This document shows positions 36,826 to 43,534 of a DNA stretch of 64,000 bases, one piece after another. Numbering within the stretch: the stretch's first letter is position 1; the number at the start of each line of letters is the position of its first letter. Source of the stretch: Microlunatus kandeliicorticis. GTDB taxonomy: Bacteria > Actinomycetota > Actinomycetes > Propionibacteriales > Propionibacteriaceae. The notes under the pieces are model-generated. The model had not been told where the DNA came from and searched no databases. It saw nothing but the letters and a program-made list of their open reading frames with translations. The position numbers were made by a program, and so were the translations under genes. The stretch spans positions 372,001 to 436,000 of the forward strand of contig NZ_JACGWT010000006.1 of assembly GCF_014137855.1 (NCBI RefSeq). The letters run 5' to 3'.

Positions 36826-37160
36826 TAGCAGCAACCCTCGCGGTCGGCGTCGACGCACTGCGGATCGGTGGCGACGGCGAGAACCGCCGAACGGACATCG
36901 GCGATGGCGTGCCCCAGACGCCGGTCAGCGAGCTCGTAGCGCTGCCTTCTCCCGACCGGAACGGCGACGACGAGTCCGCAATCGCGCAGACAAGCCAAGT
37001 GGTTCGACAGCCTGGCCCGGCTCACGCCCAGTTCCTCAGCCATGTCGGACGGGTAGGCGGATCCGCTCTGCAGGATCAGCAACAACCGACAGCGGATCGG
37101 GTCGGCCAGGGCCCGCCCGAACCGCGTCATCGCCTCGATCTCGTCAGCCAGCACCAGCAC
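36825..37160 (-). CDS. cmtR: CmtR-type Cd(II)/Pb(II)-sensing ArsR/SmtB repressor
   Basis: 111 residues from GTG 37160. It closely resembles M. tuberculosis CmtR (FGRALADPIRCRLLL, SNHLACLRDCGLVVAV, RYELADRRLGHAI, ATDPQC). With this start the three CmtR metal ligands fall at Cys57, Cys61 (CLRDC) and Cys102 (DPQC), the same numbers as in the characterised protein, which strongly supports the start. The C-terminus adds a second Cys pair (REGCC). A TTGTCT/TAACGT promoter with 17-bp spacing places transcription at the GTG, so the mRNA is leaderless. In mycobacteria CmtR controls a P-type ATPase; here it is fused in an operon with a CDF exporter instead. Confidence 0.9.
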   Translation of the reverse strand: MLVLADEIEAMTRFGRALADPIRCRLLLILQSGSAYPSDMAEELGVSRARLSNHLACLRDCGLVVAVPVGRRQRYELADRRLGHAIADVRSAVLAVATDPQCVDADREGCC

Positions 37161-37167
37161 TCTGCTG

Positions 37168-37196
37168 ACGTTACAGAGATGCCTTAATTCAGACAA
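37168..37196 (-). promoter_or_regulatory. Promoter of the cmtR-like operon
   Basis: On the minus strand TTGTCT (37191-37196) and TAACGT (37168-37173) are separated by 17 bp. The -10 ends 7 nt before GTG 37160. The region between, which includes ATTAAGGCATC, is the expected repressor site. Confidence 0.55.
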
Positions 37197-37238
37197 TCCT
37201 TGATCCGGGCACAGTCCGACGTGCAGCCAGCCCTGCCT

Positions 37239-37244
37239 TATTAT
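37239..37244 (+). promoter_or_regulatory. -10 hexamer TATTAT of the kmtR-like operon
   Basis: TATTAT with 6 nt (CTGCGC) before ATG 37251 indicates a leaderless promoter. It is the most consensus-like -10 in the window. Confidence 0.6.
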
Positions 37245-37250
37245 CTGCGC

Positions 37251-37631
37251 ATGATCGAAGGCATGCAGTCAAGCGAGGATGCCTACGTCGAGTTGGCAGT
37301 CGAGGTGTTCGCCATGCTTGCCGACCCCACGCGCGTGCGCATCGTCCTCGCCCTCGGCGACGGCGAGCTCTCGGTCAACACCATCGCCGACCTCATCGGC
37401 AAGTCCCCCACCGGCGTCTCGCAACACCTGGCCAAGCTGCGGATGGGTCGCATGGTCACCACCCGGCAGGAAGGCACCCGCGTCTTCTACAAGCTCGCCC
37501 ACGACCACGTCAGCCAGCTCGTCCGCGACGCCATCCACCAAGCCGAACACGCGATCGACGAGATCCCCCGCCACCACCGCACCCCGAGTGAGACCGCGCC
37601 CGCTGGCCGGAGCACCGAGGGGGCCAGATGA
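37251..37631 (+). CDS. kmtR: KmtR-type Ni(II)/Co(II)-sensing ArsR/SmtB repressor
   Basis: 126 residues. It resembles M. tuberculosis KmtR (VEVFAMLADPTRVRIVLAL, SPTGVSQHLAKLRMGRMV, GTRVFYKL, QAEHAIDEIPRHHR). The five KmtR ligands recalled from the literature (His88, Glu101, His102, His110, His111) have equivalents at His86, Glu99, His100, His108 and His109, all offset by two, so the Ni/Co site appears intact. ATG 37251 follows a TATTAT -10 by 6 nt. The stop overlaps the start of the CDF gene (ATGA). KmtR of M. tuberculosis is known to regulate a CDF exporter gene, and the same pair is adjacent here. Confidence 0.9.
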   Translation: MIEGMQSSEDAYVELAVEVFAMLADPTRVRIVLALGDGELSVNTIADLIGKSPTGVSQHLAKLRMGRMVTTRQEGTRVFYKLAHDHVSQLVRDAIHQAEHAIDEIPRHHRTPSETAPAGRSTEGAR

Positions 37632-38722
37632 ACAGCCGCCAGCCCGTCGACAGCTCAGAGACCACCGAGGACCACCGCCACGGGCACGACCACGGGCACG
37701 ACCACGGGCACGACCACGGGCACGACCACGGGCACGACCACGGGCATGCGCACCCGAAGGGGGTCAAGGGCTTCTTCCACGGACTGTTCGTCCCGCACAG
37801 CCATGATGCGTCCGACTCGATCGACGACGCGCTCGAGGCGAGTGCCGCCGGCATCCGCGCGGTCAAGCTGAGCCTGGTCGCCCTCGCCGTCACCGCCGCT
37901 CTCCAGACCGTCGTCTTCCTGGTGAGCGGCTCGGTCGCGCTACTCGCCGACACCATCCACAACTTCTCCGACGCCCTGACCGCCGTCCCGCTGTGGGTCG
38001 CCTTCGTCCTCGGCCGGCGCACCGCCACTCGCCGCTACACCTACGGCTACGGCCGCGTCGAAGACCTCGCCGGGCTCTTCATCGTCGCGATGATCGCGCT
38101 GTCCTCGATCCTGGCCGGTTACGAAGCCATCCGTCGCTTCTTCGCACCCCAACCGCTGGACAACCTCGGGTGGGTGCTGGTGGCCGGATTGATCGGCTTC
38201 GCCGGCAACGAGCTGGTGGCCGTCTACCGGATCCGCGTCGGCAGACAGATCGGATCGGCCGCACTCGTCGCCGACGGCATCCACGCCCGCACCGACGGCT
38301 TCACCTCACTCGCCGTCGTCCTCGGCGTCATCGGGGTCTGGCTCGGCTTCCCCCTCGCCGACCCGATCGTCGGACTCCTCATCAGCATCGCCATCGTCGT
38401 ACTGCTGATCGGCACCGCCCGCGACATCGGCCGCCGGCTCCTCGACGGCGTTGACCCCACCCTGGTCGCCCGCGGCGAGAACGTGCTGCGAACCGTGCCC
38501 GGGATCCTCGACGTCCGCGAGGTCCGCATGCGCTGGCTCGGGCACCGCCTGTCCGTGGAAGCCACCGTGACCACCGATCCGACACTTCCGGTGGGGCGCT
38601 TTCACCAGCTCGAACACCAGGCCGACCAGGCCATCCACTCCGCCCTGTCAGGCGTGGACGTGGTGCGACTCCATCCCGCGACCCACCACGAGGCTCAACA
38701 GATTCCTGTGAAGCTCTGCTGA
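37628..38722 (+). CDS. CDF-family Ni/Co/Zn exporter with His-Asp repeat tail
   Basis: 364 residues. The N-terminus is a metal-binding tail with seven GHD/GHA-type repeats (about 18-45) encoded by a perfect 12-bp DNA repeat. Six membrane helices follow, with canonical HxxxD sites in ALLADTIHNFSDALTAV (TM2) and LVADGIHARTDGFTSLA (TM5). A cytoplasmic C-terminal domain (about 290-360, VPGILDVREVRMRWLGHRLSVEATVTTD) completes the fold. It exports divalent cations using the proton gradient. Coupling to the KmtR-like sensor by a 4-bp overlap points to Ni(II)/Co(II), with Zn(II) possible from the His/Asp site. Confidence 0.93.
   Translation: MNSRQPVDSSETTEDHRHGHDHGHDHGHDHGHDHGHDHGHAHPKGVKGFFHGLFVPHSHDASDSIDDALEASAAGIRAVKLSLVALAVTAALQTVVFLVSGSVALLADTIHNFSDALTAVPLWVAFVLGRRTATRRYTYGYGRVEDLAGLFIVAMIALSSILAGYEAIRRFFAPQPLDNLGWVLVAGLIGFAGNELVAVYRIRVGRQIGSAALVADGIHARTDGFTSLAVVLGVIGVWLGFPLADPIVGLLISIAIVVLLIGTARDIGRRLLDGVDPTLVARGENVLRTVPGILDVREVRMRWLGHRLSVEATVTTDPTLPVGRFHQLEHQADQAIHSALSGVDVVRLHPATHHEAQQIPVKLC
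37679..37738 (+). repeat. 12-bp coding tandem repeat (HGHD)
   Basis: Five perfect head-to-tail copies of CACGGGCACGAC, plus a partial sixth, encode the His-Gly-His-Asp tail of the CDF exporter. Perfect identity at the DNA level, including codon choice, indicates recent slippage or strong homogenisation. Copy number would change the tail length in steps of four residues. Confidence 0.95.
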
Positions 38723-38802
38723 GTCTGGCCCTCATGGATGGCAAGAGCAGCGAACCCGTCCTGAGCGGACCAGCAAGCGGCCGCCGGCCCCGGCGAGTCG
38801 AT

Positions 38803-38820
38803 TATACCCCTGGGGGTATA
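38803..38820. promoter_or_regulatory. CsoR-type operator 1
   Basis: TATACCCC-TG-GGGGTATA is a perfect palindrome 8 bp before the DUF302 gene start. It is the classical G/C-tract site bound by CsoR/CstR-family repressors. A CsoR-family gene is second in this operon, so autoregulation is expected. Confidence 0.88.
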
Positions 38821-38828
38821 TTCGGGTC

Positions 38829-39239
38829 ATGACCTACGCGCTGCGCACTACCGTCGAACGACCTCACGCGACCGTCCTGGCCGACACCCGTCGAGCCCTG
38901 GCGGACCAGGGCTTCGGCGTGCTCACCGAGATCGATCTGCAGGCCACGCTGAAGGCCAAGCTCGACGCGGAGATCGCCCCCCAGGTGATCCTCGGCGCGT
39001 GTCGGCCCCCGCTGGCCCACGCCGCGATCGAGGCGGAACCGTCGATCGGCCTGTTGCTGCCCTGCAACGTCGTGGTGAGGGCGAGCTCGGACACCACCAC
39101 CGTGGTCGAGGCGGTCGACCCGCAGATGATGCTGGCGGTGACAGGCAACCCCACGCTCCAGGCGGTGTCCGACGAGGCCGCTGGTCGGCTGCGCACCGCA
39201 CTCGACGCCCTCGGTGGCACTCGTGTGGAGCAGGCTTGA
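38829..39239 (+). CDS. DUF302 family protein
   Basis: 136 residues. DUF302 pattern: TVERPHATVLADTRRALADQGFGVLTEIDLQATLKAKL at the N-terminus, VILGACRPPLAHAAIEAEPSIGLLLPCNVVVR in the middle. The fold is small, soluble and cytoplasmic; no biochemical activity is established, although the family often occurs beside copper or sulfur genes. Two Cys (GACRPP and LLPCNV) are family-typical and could bind a soft metal or a persulfide. It lies directly under the CsoR-type operator and its stop overlaps the csoR-like start (TGATG), so protein and regulator are made together. Confidence 0.9.
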   Translation: MTYALRTTVERPHATVLADTRRALADQGFGVLTEIDLQATLKAKLDAEIAPQVILGACRPPLAHAAIEAEPSIGLLLPCNVVVRASSDTTTVVEAVDPQMMLAVTGNPTLQAVSDEAAGRLRTALDALGGTRVEQA

Positions 39240-39502
39240 TGGTCCAGCTCGACCAGTCGGCCGTCCGGCCGGCAGCCAATCGACTCAAGCGAGCGCGCGG
39301 CCAGCTGGACGCGGTGATCCGCATGCTCGACGAGGGCCAGGACTGCGAGGACGTCGTCACCCAGCTGGCTGCGGTGAGCCGAGCGCTCGACCGGGCCGGA
39401 TTCTCGATCGTGGCCACCGGGCTCAAGCAGTGCATCGCCGACGACGGCGTCGAGAGCCTGGACGTCCAGAAGATGGAGAAGCTGTTCCTCTCCCTCGCCT
39501 GA
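39239..39502 (+). CDS. CsoR/CstR-family regulator lacking the metal-ligand His
   Basis: 87 residues, all-helical CsoR fold (ANRLKRARGQLDAVIRMLDEGQDCEDVVTQLAAVSRALDRAGFSIV). In M. tuberculosis CsoR, Cu(I) is bound by Cys36, His61 and Cys65. Here Cys36 and Cys65 fall at the same numbers, but position 61 is Gly (VATGLKQC). Loss of this His is a feature of persulfide-sensing CstR-like proteins, so the signal may be reactive sulfur rather than copper, or another thiophilic metal. It probably binds the two G/C-tract palindromes at 38803 and 39528. It is the second gene of the DUF302 operon, coupled by a 1-bp overlap. Confidence 0.87.
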   Translation: MVQLDQSAVRPAANRLKRARGQLDAVIRMLDEGQDCEDVVTQLAAVSRALDRAGFSIVATGLKQCIADDGVESLDVQKMEKLFLSLA

Positions 39503-39527
39503 AGCCCGGGTCAGAGCCCTGGAGCCC

Positions 39528-39546
39528 TATACCCCCCGGTGGTATG
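39528..39546. promoter_or_regulatory. CsoR-type operator 2 (imperfect)
   Basis: ATACC-CCCCGGT-GGTAT (arms 39529-39533 and 39541-39545), within TATACCCCCCGGTGGTATG, is a degenerate copy of operator 1. It sits 25 bp before the DUF6153 gene and would place the DUF6153-DUF305 unit under the same regulator. Confidence 0.72.
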
Positions 39547-39570
39547 TGAACTGCGCGGTACGGTGAGTGG

Positions 39571-40011
39571 GTGGAGACGTTCGGTCGGCACCGTGCCGGT
39601 CGGTCGCGCGCGCTCCTTCTGCTCGCCGTGATCCTCACCGCGCTGGGCGTCATCGCCATGCACCAGCTGTCCGGTGACCACGGCGGGATGAGCGTCGCCG
39701 CACCGGAACAGGCCGTCGCCGCGGGGCCGAACGGGATGACACCGCACAGCTATCGCGGCGATCCGAGTGCGTCTTCTCCGGGCATCGGCACGGACCGCGC
39801 GCCGGCGGGCCTCGTGGGACGTCCTGATCAGCAGGTGACGCAGATGACCTGCCTGGCCGTGCTGCTGCTCCTGGTCGTTGCGGTCTGGCACCGGAGCTCG
39901 CTCCAGCCTCGCGTGTTCCGTGCGTTCGCCGCCTTGAGGACCGTCGGCGTCCTCACCGGTCGTCGTTCACGCGGACCAACTCTCCGCGAGCTGTGCATCA
40001 GCAGGACCTGA
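39571..40011 (+). CDS. DUF6153 family membrane protein
   Basis: 146 residues. One membrane segment near the N-terminus (ALLLLAVILTALGVIAMHQL, about 14-33) is followed by a His/Met-containing loop (SGDHGGMS) and a second hydrophobic segment (MTCLAVLLLLVVAVWH, about 92-107), then a basic tail. This matches the actinobacterial DUF6153 proteins usually found beside DUF305 genes in copper-responsive loci. The exposed His/Met loop could bind Cu(I). GTG 39571 lies under CsoR-type operator 2. The function is inferred from context. Confidence 0.75.
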   Translation: METFGRHRAGRSRALLLLAVILTALGVIAMHQLSGDHGGMSVAAPEQAVAAGPNGMTPHSYRGDPSASSPGIGTDRAPAGLVGRPDQQVTQMTCLAVLLLLVVAVWHRSSLQPRVFRAFAALRTVGVLTGRRSRGPTLRELCISRT

Positions 40012-40115
40012 TCCCGTCCCACCGACGTCCCCGCCGAGCCCGTCCCGGGCTCCGCGGCAGCTCCGTCGGCACAGACCGACCAGACCCTCTGATCACTCTC
40101 GAAAGGCACCACACC

Positions 40116-40772
40116 ATGCGTTCCACCACGTCTCGGCAGACCCGGCGTCTTGCCGTGGCCGCCCTCACCGCGGCCGTCACCCTGCTGGCCGGAGCCTGCA
40201 GCAACACCTCCACGATGTCGGGCATGCCCGGCATGGGCGCGAACACGCCGACCACCAGCTCCACCGCCGGGACGGCAGCACCGGCGACCGGAGCGCACAA
40301 CGATGCGGACGTGATGTTCGCCCAGATGATGATCCCGCACCACCGCCAGGCGGTCGAAATGAGCGACATGATCCTGGCCAAGTCCGGGATCGACCACGAC
40401 GTCACCGCCCTCGCCACGAAGATCAAAGCCGCTCAGGCACCGGAGATCACCATGATGAGCGGCTGGCTGGCCGGCTGGGGAGAGGACCCCAGTCCGTCTG
40501 CCGGCGGCATGGGCGGGATGGACCACGGCGGCACGGGCGACGGCATGATGAGCCAGGCCGACATGGACAAGCTGAAGAACGCCTCCGGGAACGAAGCCGC
40601 CAAGCTCTTCCTCAACGGCATGATCACCCACCACAAGGGCGCCATCACCATGGCCGAGAGCGAGCTCGCCAACGGCCAGAACGCTCAGGCCAAGACACTC
40701 GCGCAGAGCATCGTCACCAGTCAGTCGGCCGAGATCACGACCATGACCGAACTGCTGGCTGACGTGAGATAG
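40116..40772 (+). CDS. DUF305 family lipoprotein
   Basis: 218 residues. Signal peptide with a lipidation Cys at 28 (TLLAGACSN), so it is anchored outside the membrane. Two DUF305 repeats follow: DVMFAQMMIPHHRQAVEMSDMIL (His75-His76) and LFLNGMITHHKGAITMAESEL (His172-His173). Met-rich linkers (TMSGMPGMG and GGMGGMDHGG) add further soft-metal ligands. The fold is a ferritin-like four-helix bundle, widespread in copper-resistance loci. ATG 40116 has a GAAAGG ribosome-binding site. It is 104 bp after DUF6153 and likely cotranscribed from the operator-2 promoter. A hairpin follows 28 bp after its stop. Confidence 0.93.
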   Translation: MRSTTSRQTRRLAVAALTAAVTLLAGACSNTSTMSGMPGMGANTPTTSSTAGTAAPATGAHNDADVMFAQMMIPHHRQAVEMSDMILAKSGIDHDVTALATKIKAAQAPEITMMSGWLAGWGEDPSPSAGGMGGMDHGGTGDGMMSQADMDKLKNASGNEAAKLFLNGMITHHKGAITMAESELANGQNAQAKTLAQSIVTSQSAEITTMTELLADVR

Positions 40773-40800
40773 CCGGCTACTGGTTCTCGCCGAAACGCGG

Positions 40801-40829
40801 TGGGGTGCCCGTCAGTGGCGGGCACCCCA
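40801..40829. terminator. Hairpin between DUF305 and the DinB-like gene
   Basis: TGGGGTGCCCG (40801-40811) pairs with CGGGCACCCCA (40819-40829), 11 bp, loop TCAGTGG. It lies between converging genes and may serve both. Beyond it, 40830-40970 shows no gene. Confidence 0.75.
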
Positions 40830-40970
40830 GGCGGCGGACGGGGCTCAGGCAGCCGGACGTCGCCCCACGGTGCTGAGTCTGGCTCTGTGGGGTGAAGGGC
40901 GGCGCTGGGCACAGCCGGGCGGCGGCCAGGTCCTCGCTCCGCCTCGGGCGGTCCTCCGGTCGACGCAGTG

Positions 40971-41576
40971 TCACGACCTGTTCCACACCTCCACGCCGGG
41001 TCCGGAACACTCGGCCGCCGCCACACCACGGCCTGCCGTCAGCATCAGAAGCGACTCGACCGGGCCGCGGACCTCAGGCCCGACGCCGTGAACCCAGTCA
41101 GCATCCGAGGCCACGAGCCGGACTCTCGACACGCGGCGCCGGCTGGGCAGGGTGGGTGCGCGCAGGGCGATCCGCAACGCTGCCAGAACCCGTTCGATCG
41201 GGATCGTCCGCGGTTTCCCGAGCGGACGACGGATGTCCTGCTGATGGATCATGCCGTCGGTGAGAGCGATTCCGCCTCCGAACCCCGCCGTGAGCCCGGC
41301 CGGTCGCAGGTGCTCACGCATCCGTGCGGTCAGATCAGCGGGCGACGCAGGTGTGAACGGCGCCATCGCGAGCTCGTTCGCCGACGTCCGCCCGACCTTG
41401 CCGCGCACGATCAACCGCATCGCCGCCGGCAGGGACAGGTCCTCGAAGCTCAGGACGTGCGCAACGACGTCACGCACAGACCACCCCTCACACAGGGTGG
41501 CAGCTCCCCAATCCGTCTCCCGCAGCTCGTCGAGCAGCCGCAGGAAGTCTGCACGCTCGTCTACCGCGAACGACAT
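40971..41576 (-). CDS. Maleylpyruvate-isomerase-like (DinB fold) mycothiol-associated protein
   Basis: About 201 residues. N-terminal four-helix DinB/mycothiol-dependent domain: FLRLLDELRETDWGAATLCEGWSVRDVVAHVLSFEDL with the metal His in VVAHV, and IALTDGMIHQQDIRRPLG carrying the second His pair. The family includes mycothiol-dependent maleylpyruvate isomerase and many proteins of unknown substrate. ATG 41576 is chosen because coding upstream would run through the tRNA-derived att copy at 41623. It is the last gene inside the island, 47 bp from that boundary. Its relation to the metal genes is unknown. Confidence 0.82.
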   Translation of the reverse strand: MSFAVDERADFLRLLDELRETDWGAATLCEGWSVRDVVAHVLSFEDLSLPAAMRLIVRGKVGRTSANELAMAPFTPASPADLTARMREHLRPAGLTAGFGGGIALTDGMIHQQDIRRPLGKPRTIPIERVLAALRIALRAPTLPSRRRVSRVRLVASDADWVHGVGPEVRGPVESLLMLTAGRGVAAAECSGPGVEVWNRS

Positions 41577-41622
41577 CAAGGAAGGAGCCACCTGGCCAGG
41601 ATGCCGCAGAGCGGATGCGGAG

Positions 41623-41644
41623 TTCGATCCCCTCGCGGCGCACC
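41623..41644 (+). repeat. att copy of the tRNA-Lys 3' end
   Basis: TTCGATCCCCTCGCGGCG then CACC repeats 35947-35968 with one mismatch. No other tRNA parts precede it, so it is an isolated 3' fragment, as left by site-specific integration. Seven bases later comes a 14-bp palindrome, CGGAACCGGTTCCG (41651-41664). The stretch 41645-41926 holds no gene I can support. Confidence 0.75.
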
Positions 41645-41926
41645 GCCCATCGGAACCGGTTCCGTTCCGCGAGCCCCTCTGCCGTACCGAACAGGGTGCG
41701 CGGCTCCGCCGGCGACACTTCTGTACCGACGGAGCCTGGGCACGCACCGATCCCGGGATCTCCGGCGCACCTGAGCCATGCCTAGCCGCTCCACAGAGCA
41801 CCGCCAACCAGCCGCCGACCGATCGGACGCCAGAGGTAGCCAAGGCTTCGTTTTCTGGCATAGTCGACGTCGTCCGTGGCCGAGCCACCCGCCCGGGCTG
41901 CCTGCGACACCGTGCGGGAGGACGTC

Positions 41927-42909
41927 GTGGAGTTCGCTTCCAGAAGCTTCAAGATCGTCCGCTTCAGCACCACCAGCCCCGACGAGGGACACGCCTACCT
42001 GCGCCGGACCTACACCGACTTCGCGCTGGCCATCCGTGGGTCGGAGCAGGACTTCCGCTTCAGCAGTGACTTCACCCGGATCGCCACCGGCTCGATCAGC
42101 CGGGTCCGGCACTCGATGGCGGTCGCCCTGCACGCCCGCGACGGCATCGACCGGCTCGGCGTCCACCAGCGCGGTCGCCGACCGCCGGCTACGAGGCGAC
42201 CCGGCGCGAACACCGGCTCGGCACCGGTGCGGCGGTGGTACTGCCCCCCACCGTTCCCTACCGGGTGAGCTGGCGCAGCCTCGACGCCTCGATGGTGCTG
42301 CTGGACGCCAGTCTCGTCGACGACGTCGCCGCCCAGGCCGACCCCACCGGGCAGGGTCCCGGGCACGTCGAGTTCAGCTTCGACAGCGCGGTCTCACCGG
42401 TCGCCGCGCTGCAGTGGAACCAGGTCGTCACCCTGGTGCAGCGGGTCGCCGTCGCCAACGCCGGCCACCCCGACGGAGCGCTGCTCGCCGACAGCCTCAA
42501 CCGCCTGCTCAGCGCCACCGCCCTGACCTGCTTCCGCAACACCAGCCTCCGCGCCGACGACGTCCCGGTCGGCGGCTGCCCCCCGGCCTCGCTGCGTCGA
42601 GCCGTCGCGTTCATCGACTCCCATCTCGACCGGCCCGTGACCCTCGGTGAGATCGCCGCCGCCGCCCGGGTCACTCCGCGTGCCCTGCAGCCCACCTTCC
42701 GCCGCCATCTCGGGACCACGCCGATGGGCTATCTCCGCCGGGCCCGCCTCGCCGCCGCCCACCACGACCTGCGGAACGCCGAGCCGGGAGACGGGCAGAC
42801 CGTGACCGCCATCGCCGCCCGGTGGGGCTTTCCCAGCCTGCCCCGCTTCGGGGTCGCCTACCGGCAGGCCTACGGTCAGCCGCCCAGCGTCACCCTGAGG
42901 AAGGACTGA
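41927..42909 (+). pseudogene. AraC-family regulator broken by a frameshift
   Basis: Frame 2 from GTG 41927 (ribosome-binding site GCGGGAGGA just upstream) encodes the N-terminal AraC-binding-like half: FKIVRFSTTSPDEGHAYLRR through ALHARDGIDRLGVHQ. From about 42180 the sense continues in frame 1 as TAGYEATRREHRLGTGAAVVLPPTVPYRVSW and on to a complete C-terminal double helix-turn-helix (LRRAVAFIDSHLDRPVTLGEIAAAARVTPRALQPTFRRH ... GQTVTAIAARWGFPSLPRFGVAYRQAYGQPP). The two halves fit end to end, so one base has been lost (or two gained) between about 42160 and 42185. It is either a true pseudogene or a sequencing error. A GTG at 42235 could start a DNA-binding fragment. Confidence 0.8.
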
Positions 42910-42910
42910 C

Positions 42911-43180
42911 GTGGACGACCGCGAAACCGGGGTGAGGCGGACCGCCTTCTCCTCGACCGACCCGGATGTCATCCACCAGCACTGCCGGTCGATGTTCGGC
43001 CCCCGGCTCGCGGTCGAGAGCAGCGACGGAGCCTGGAGCATCGACGCCTCCTGCGCCGATACCGACGGCCTGGGTCTGGCCACGCTCCGGCTGGGGGTCG
43101 ACGTCCGCTACGTGTCGGTCGGCGACGACACCGTCCTGGTCGAGACCGTTCGCGAGGGGCGGGTGGCGACCACCGGCCGC
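42911..43180 (+). pseudogene. N-terminal remnant of a second AraC-type regulator
   Basis: About 90 residues (RRTAFSSTDPDVIHQHCRSMFGPRL, SIDASCADTDGLGLATLRLGVDVRYVSVGDDTVLVETVREGRV) resemble the N-terminal sensor domain of the gene just upstream. No helix-turn-helix follows. After about 43180 the frame stays open to 43396, but the residues are low in similarity to anything and are antisense to a GAF-protein remnant, so the gene is truncated by recombination. It begins with GTG 42911, directly after the stop of the preceding pseudogene. Confidence 0.6.
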
Positions 43181-43188
43181 TCCGAATT

Positions 43189-43401
43189 TCGCCAGGCCAG
43201 TCGCGAGGTCGTCGCGGTGGTCTGCAACACCGCCCGTCGCGCGACGGTTGTCACGCTGACGTCCTCGGCGCCCGGCACCAGAGCGGCCACCAGCTCGACG
43301 CCCCGCCGCAGCCGTCCCCGCGAGTCGGTGTCCACCCCGATCTCGCGGGAGAAACGGGCTCCGGCGTCGCCGCGGCCGGCGACGAAGCGACCGTGATGCA
43401 T
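43189..43401 (-). pseudogene. N-terminal remnant of a GAF(-ANTAR) protein
   Basis: On the minus strand ATG 43401 opens about 71 residues ending GRLRRGVELVAALVPGAEDVSVTTVARRAVLQTTATTSRLAWR. This is the start of a GAF domain as found in actinobacterial GAF-ANTAR antiterminators (VELVPGAEDVSVT...TTATTS). It then stops matching near 43189, exactly where the AraC remnant on the other strand ends. The rest of the GAF domain and any ANTAR domain are missing. Confidence 0.55.
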
Positions 43402-43534
43402 CCTGCCTCCGCCCAAGCCGAACCGGCCCGAGCGCTCGGCTGGACTCCGGACCCGAAGATCATTGCAGACCACCACGGCCCGGCGAGGACCCGCTGACGC
43501 CCGGACGTGTCGCCGGTCGGCCAGAATGGCCGTC

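Larger units (their letters stand above)
35970..41644. mobile_element. Metal-resistance genomic island at tRNA-Lys (no integrase)
   Basis: About 5.7 kb bounded by the tRNA-Lys 3' end and its near-perfect 22-bp copy. Contents: CDF exporter plus CmtR-type sensor, KmtR-type sensor plus CDF exporter, DUF302 plus CsoR-family regulator, DUF6153 plus DUF305, and a mycothiol-fold protein. Every recognisable gene except the last concerns metal handling. No integrase, excisionase, transposase or conjugation gene lies inside, so the element is either a decayed island or one mobilised by an integrase elsewhere. The boundary call rests on the repeat and the gene content; base composition was not computed. 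Confidence 0.65.

Noticed and set aside
41623-41644. A second functional tRNA-Lys.
   Set aside because: Only the T-loop and acceptor 3' strand are present; no D-arm or anticodon arm precedes it, so it is an attachment-site fragment.
41778-42650. A 290-codon frame covering the start of the split AraC gene.
   Set aside because: It is a third frame with Arg/Pro/Ser-rich composition; the AraC similarity is in the other two frames.
43181-43396. The C-terminal part of the frame opened at 42911 as a genuine protein domain.
   Set aside because: It is antisense to a GAF-domain remnant and has no similarity to an AraC DNA-binding domain.
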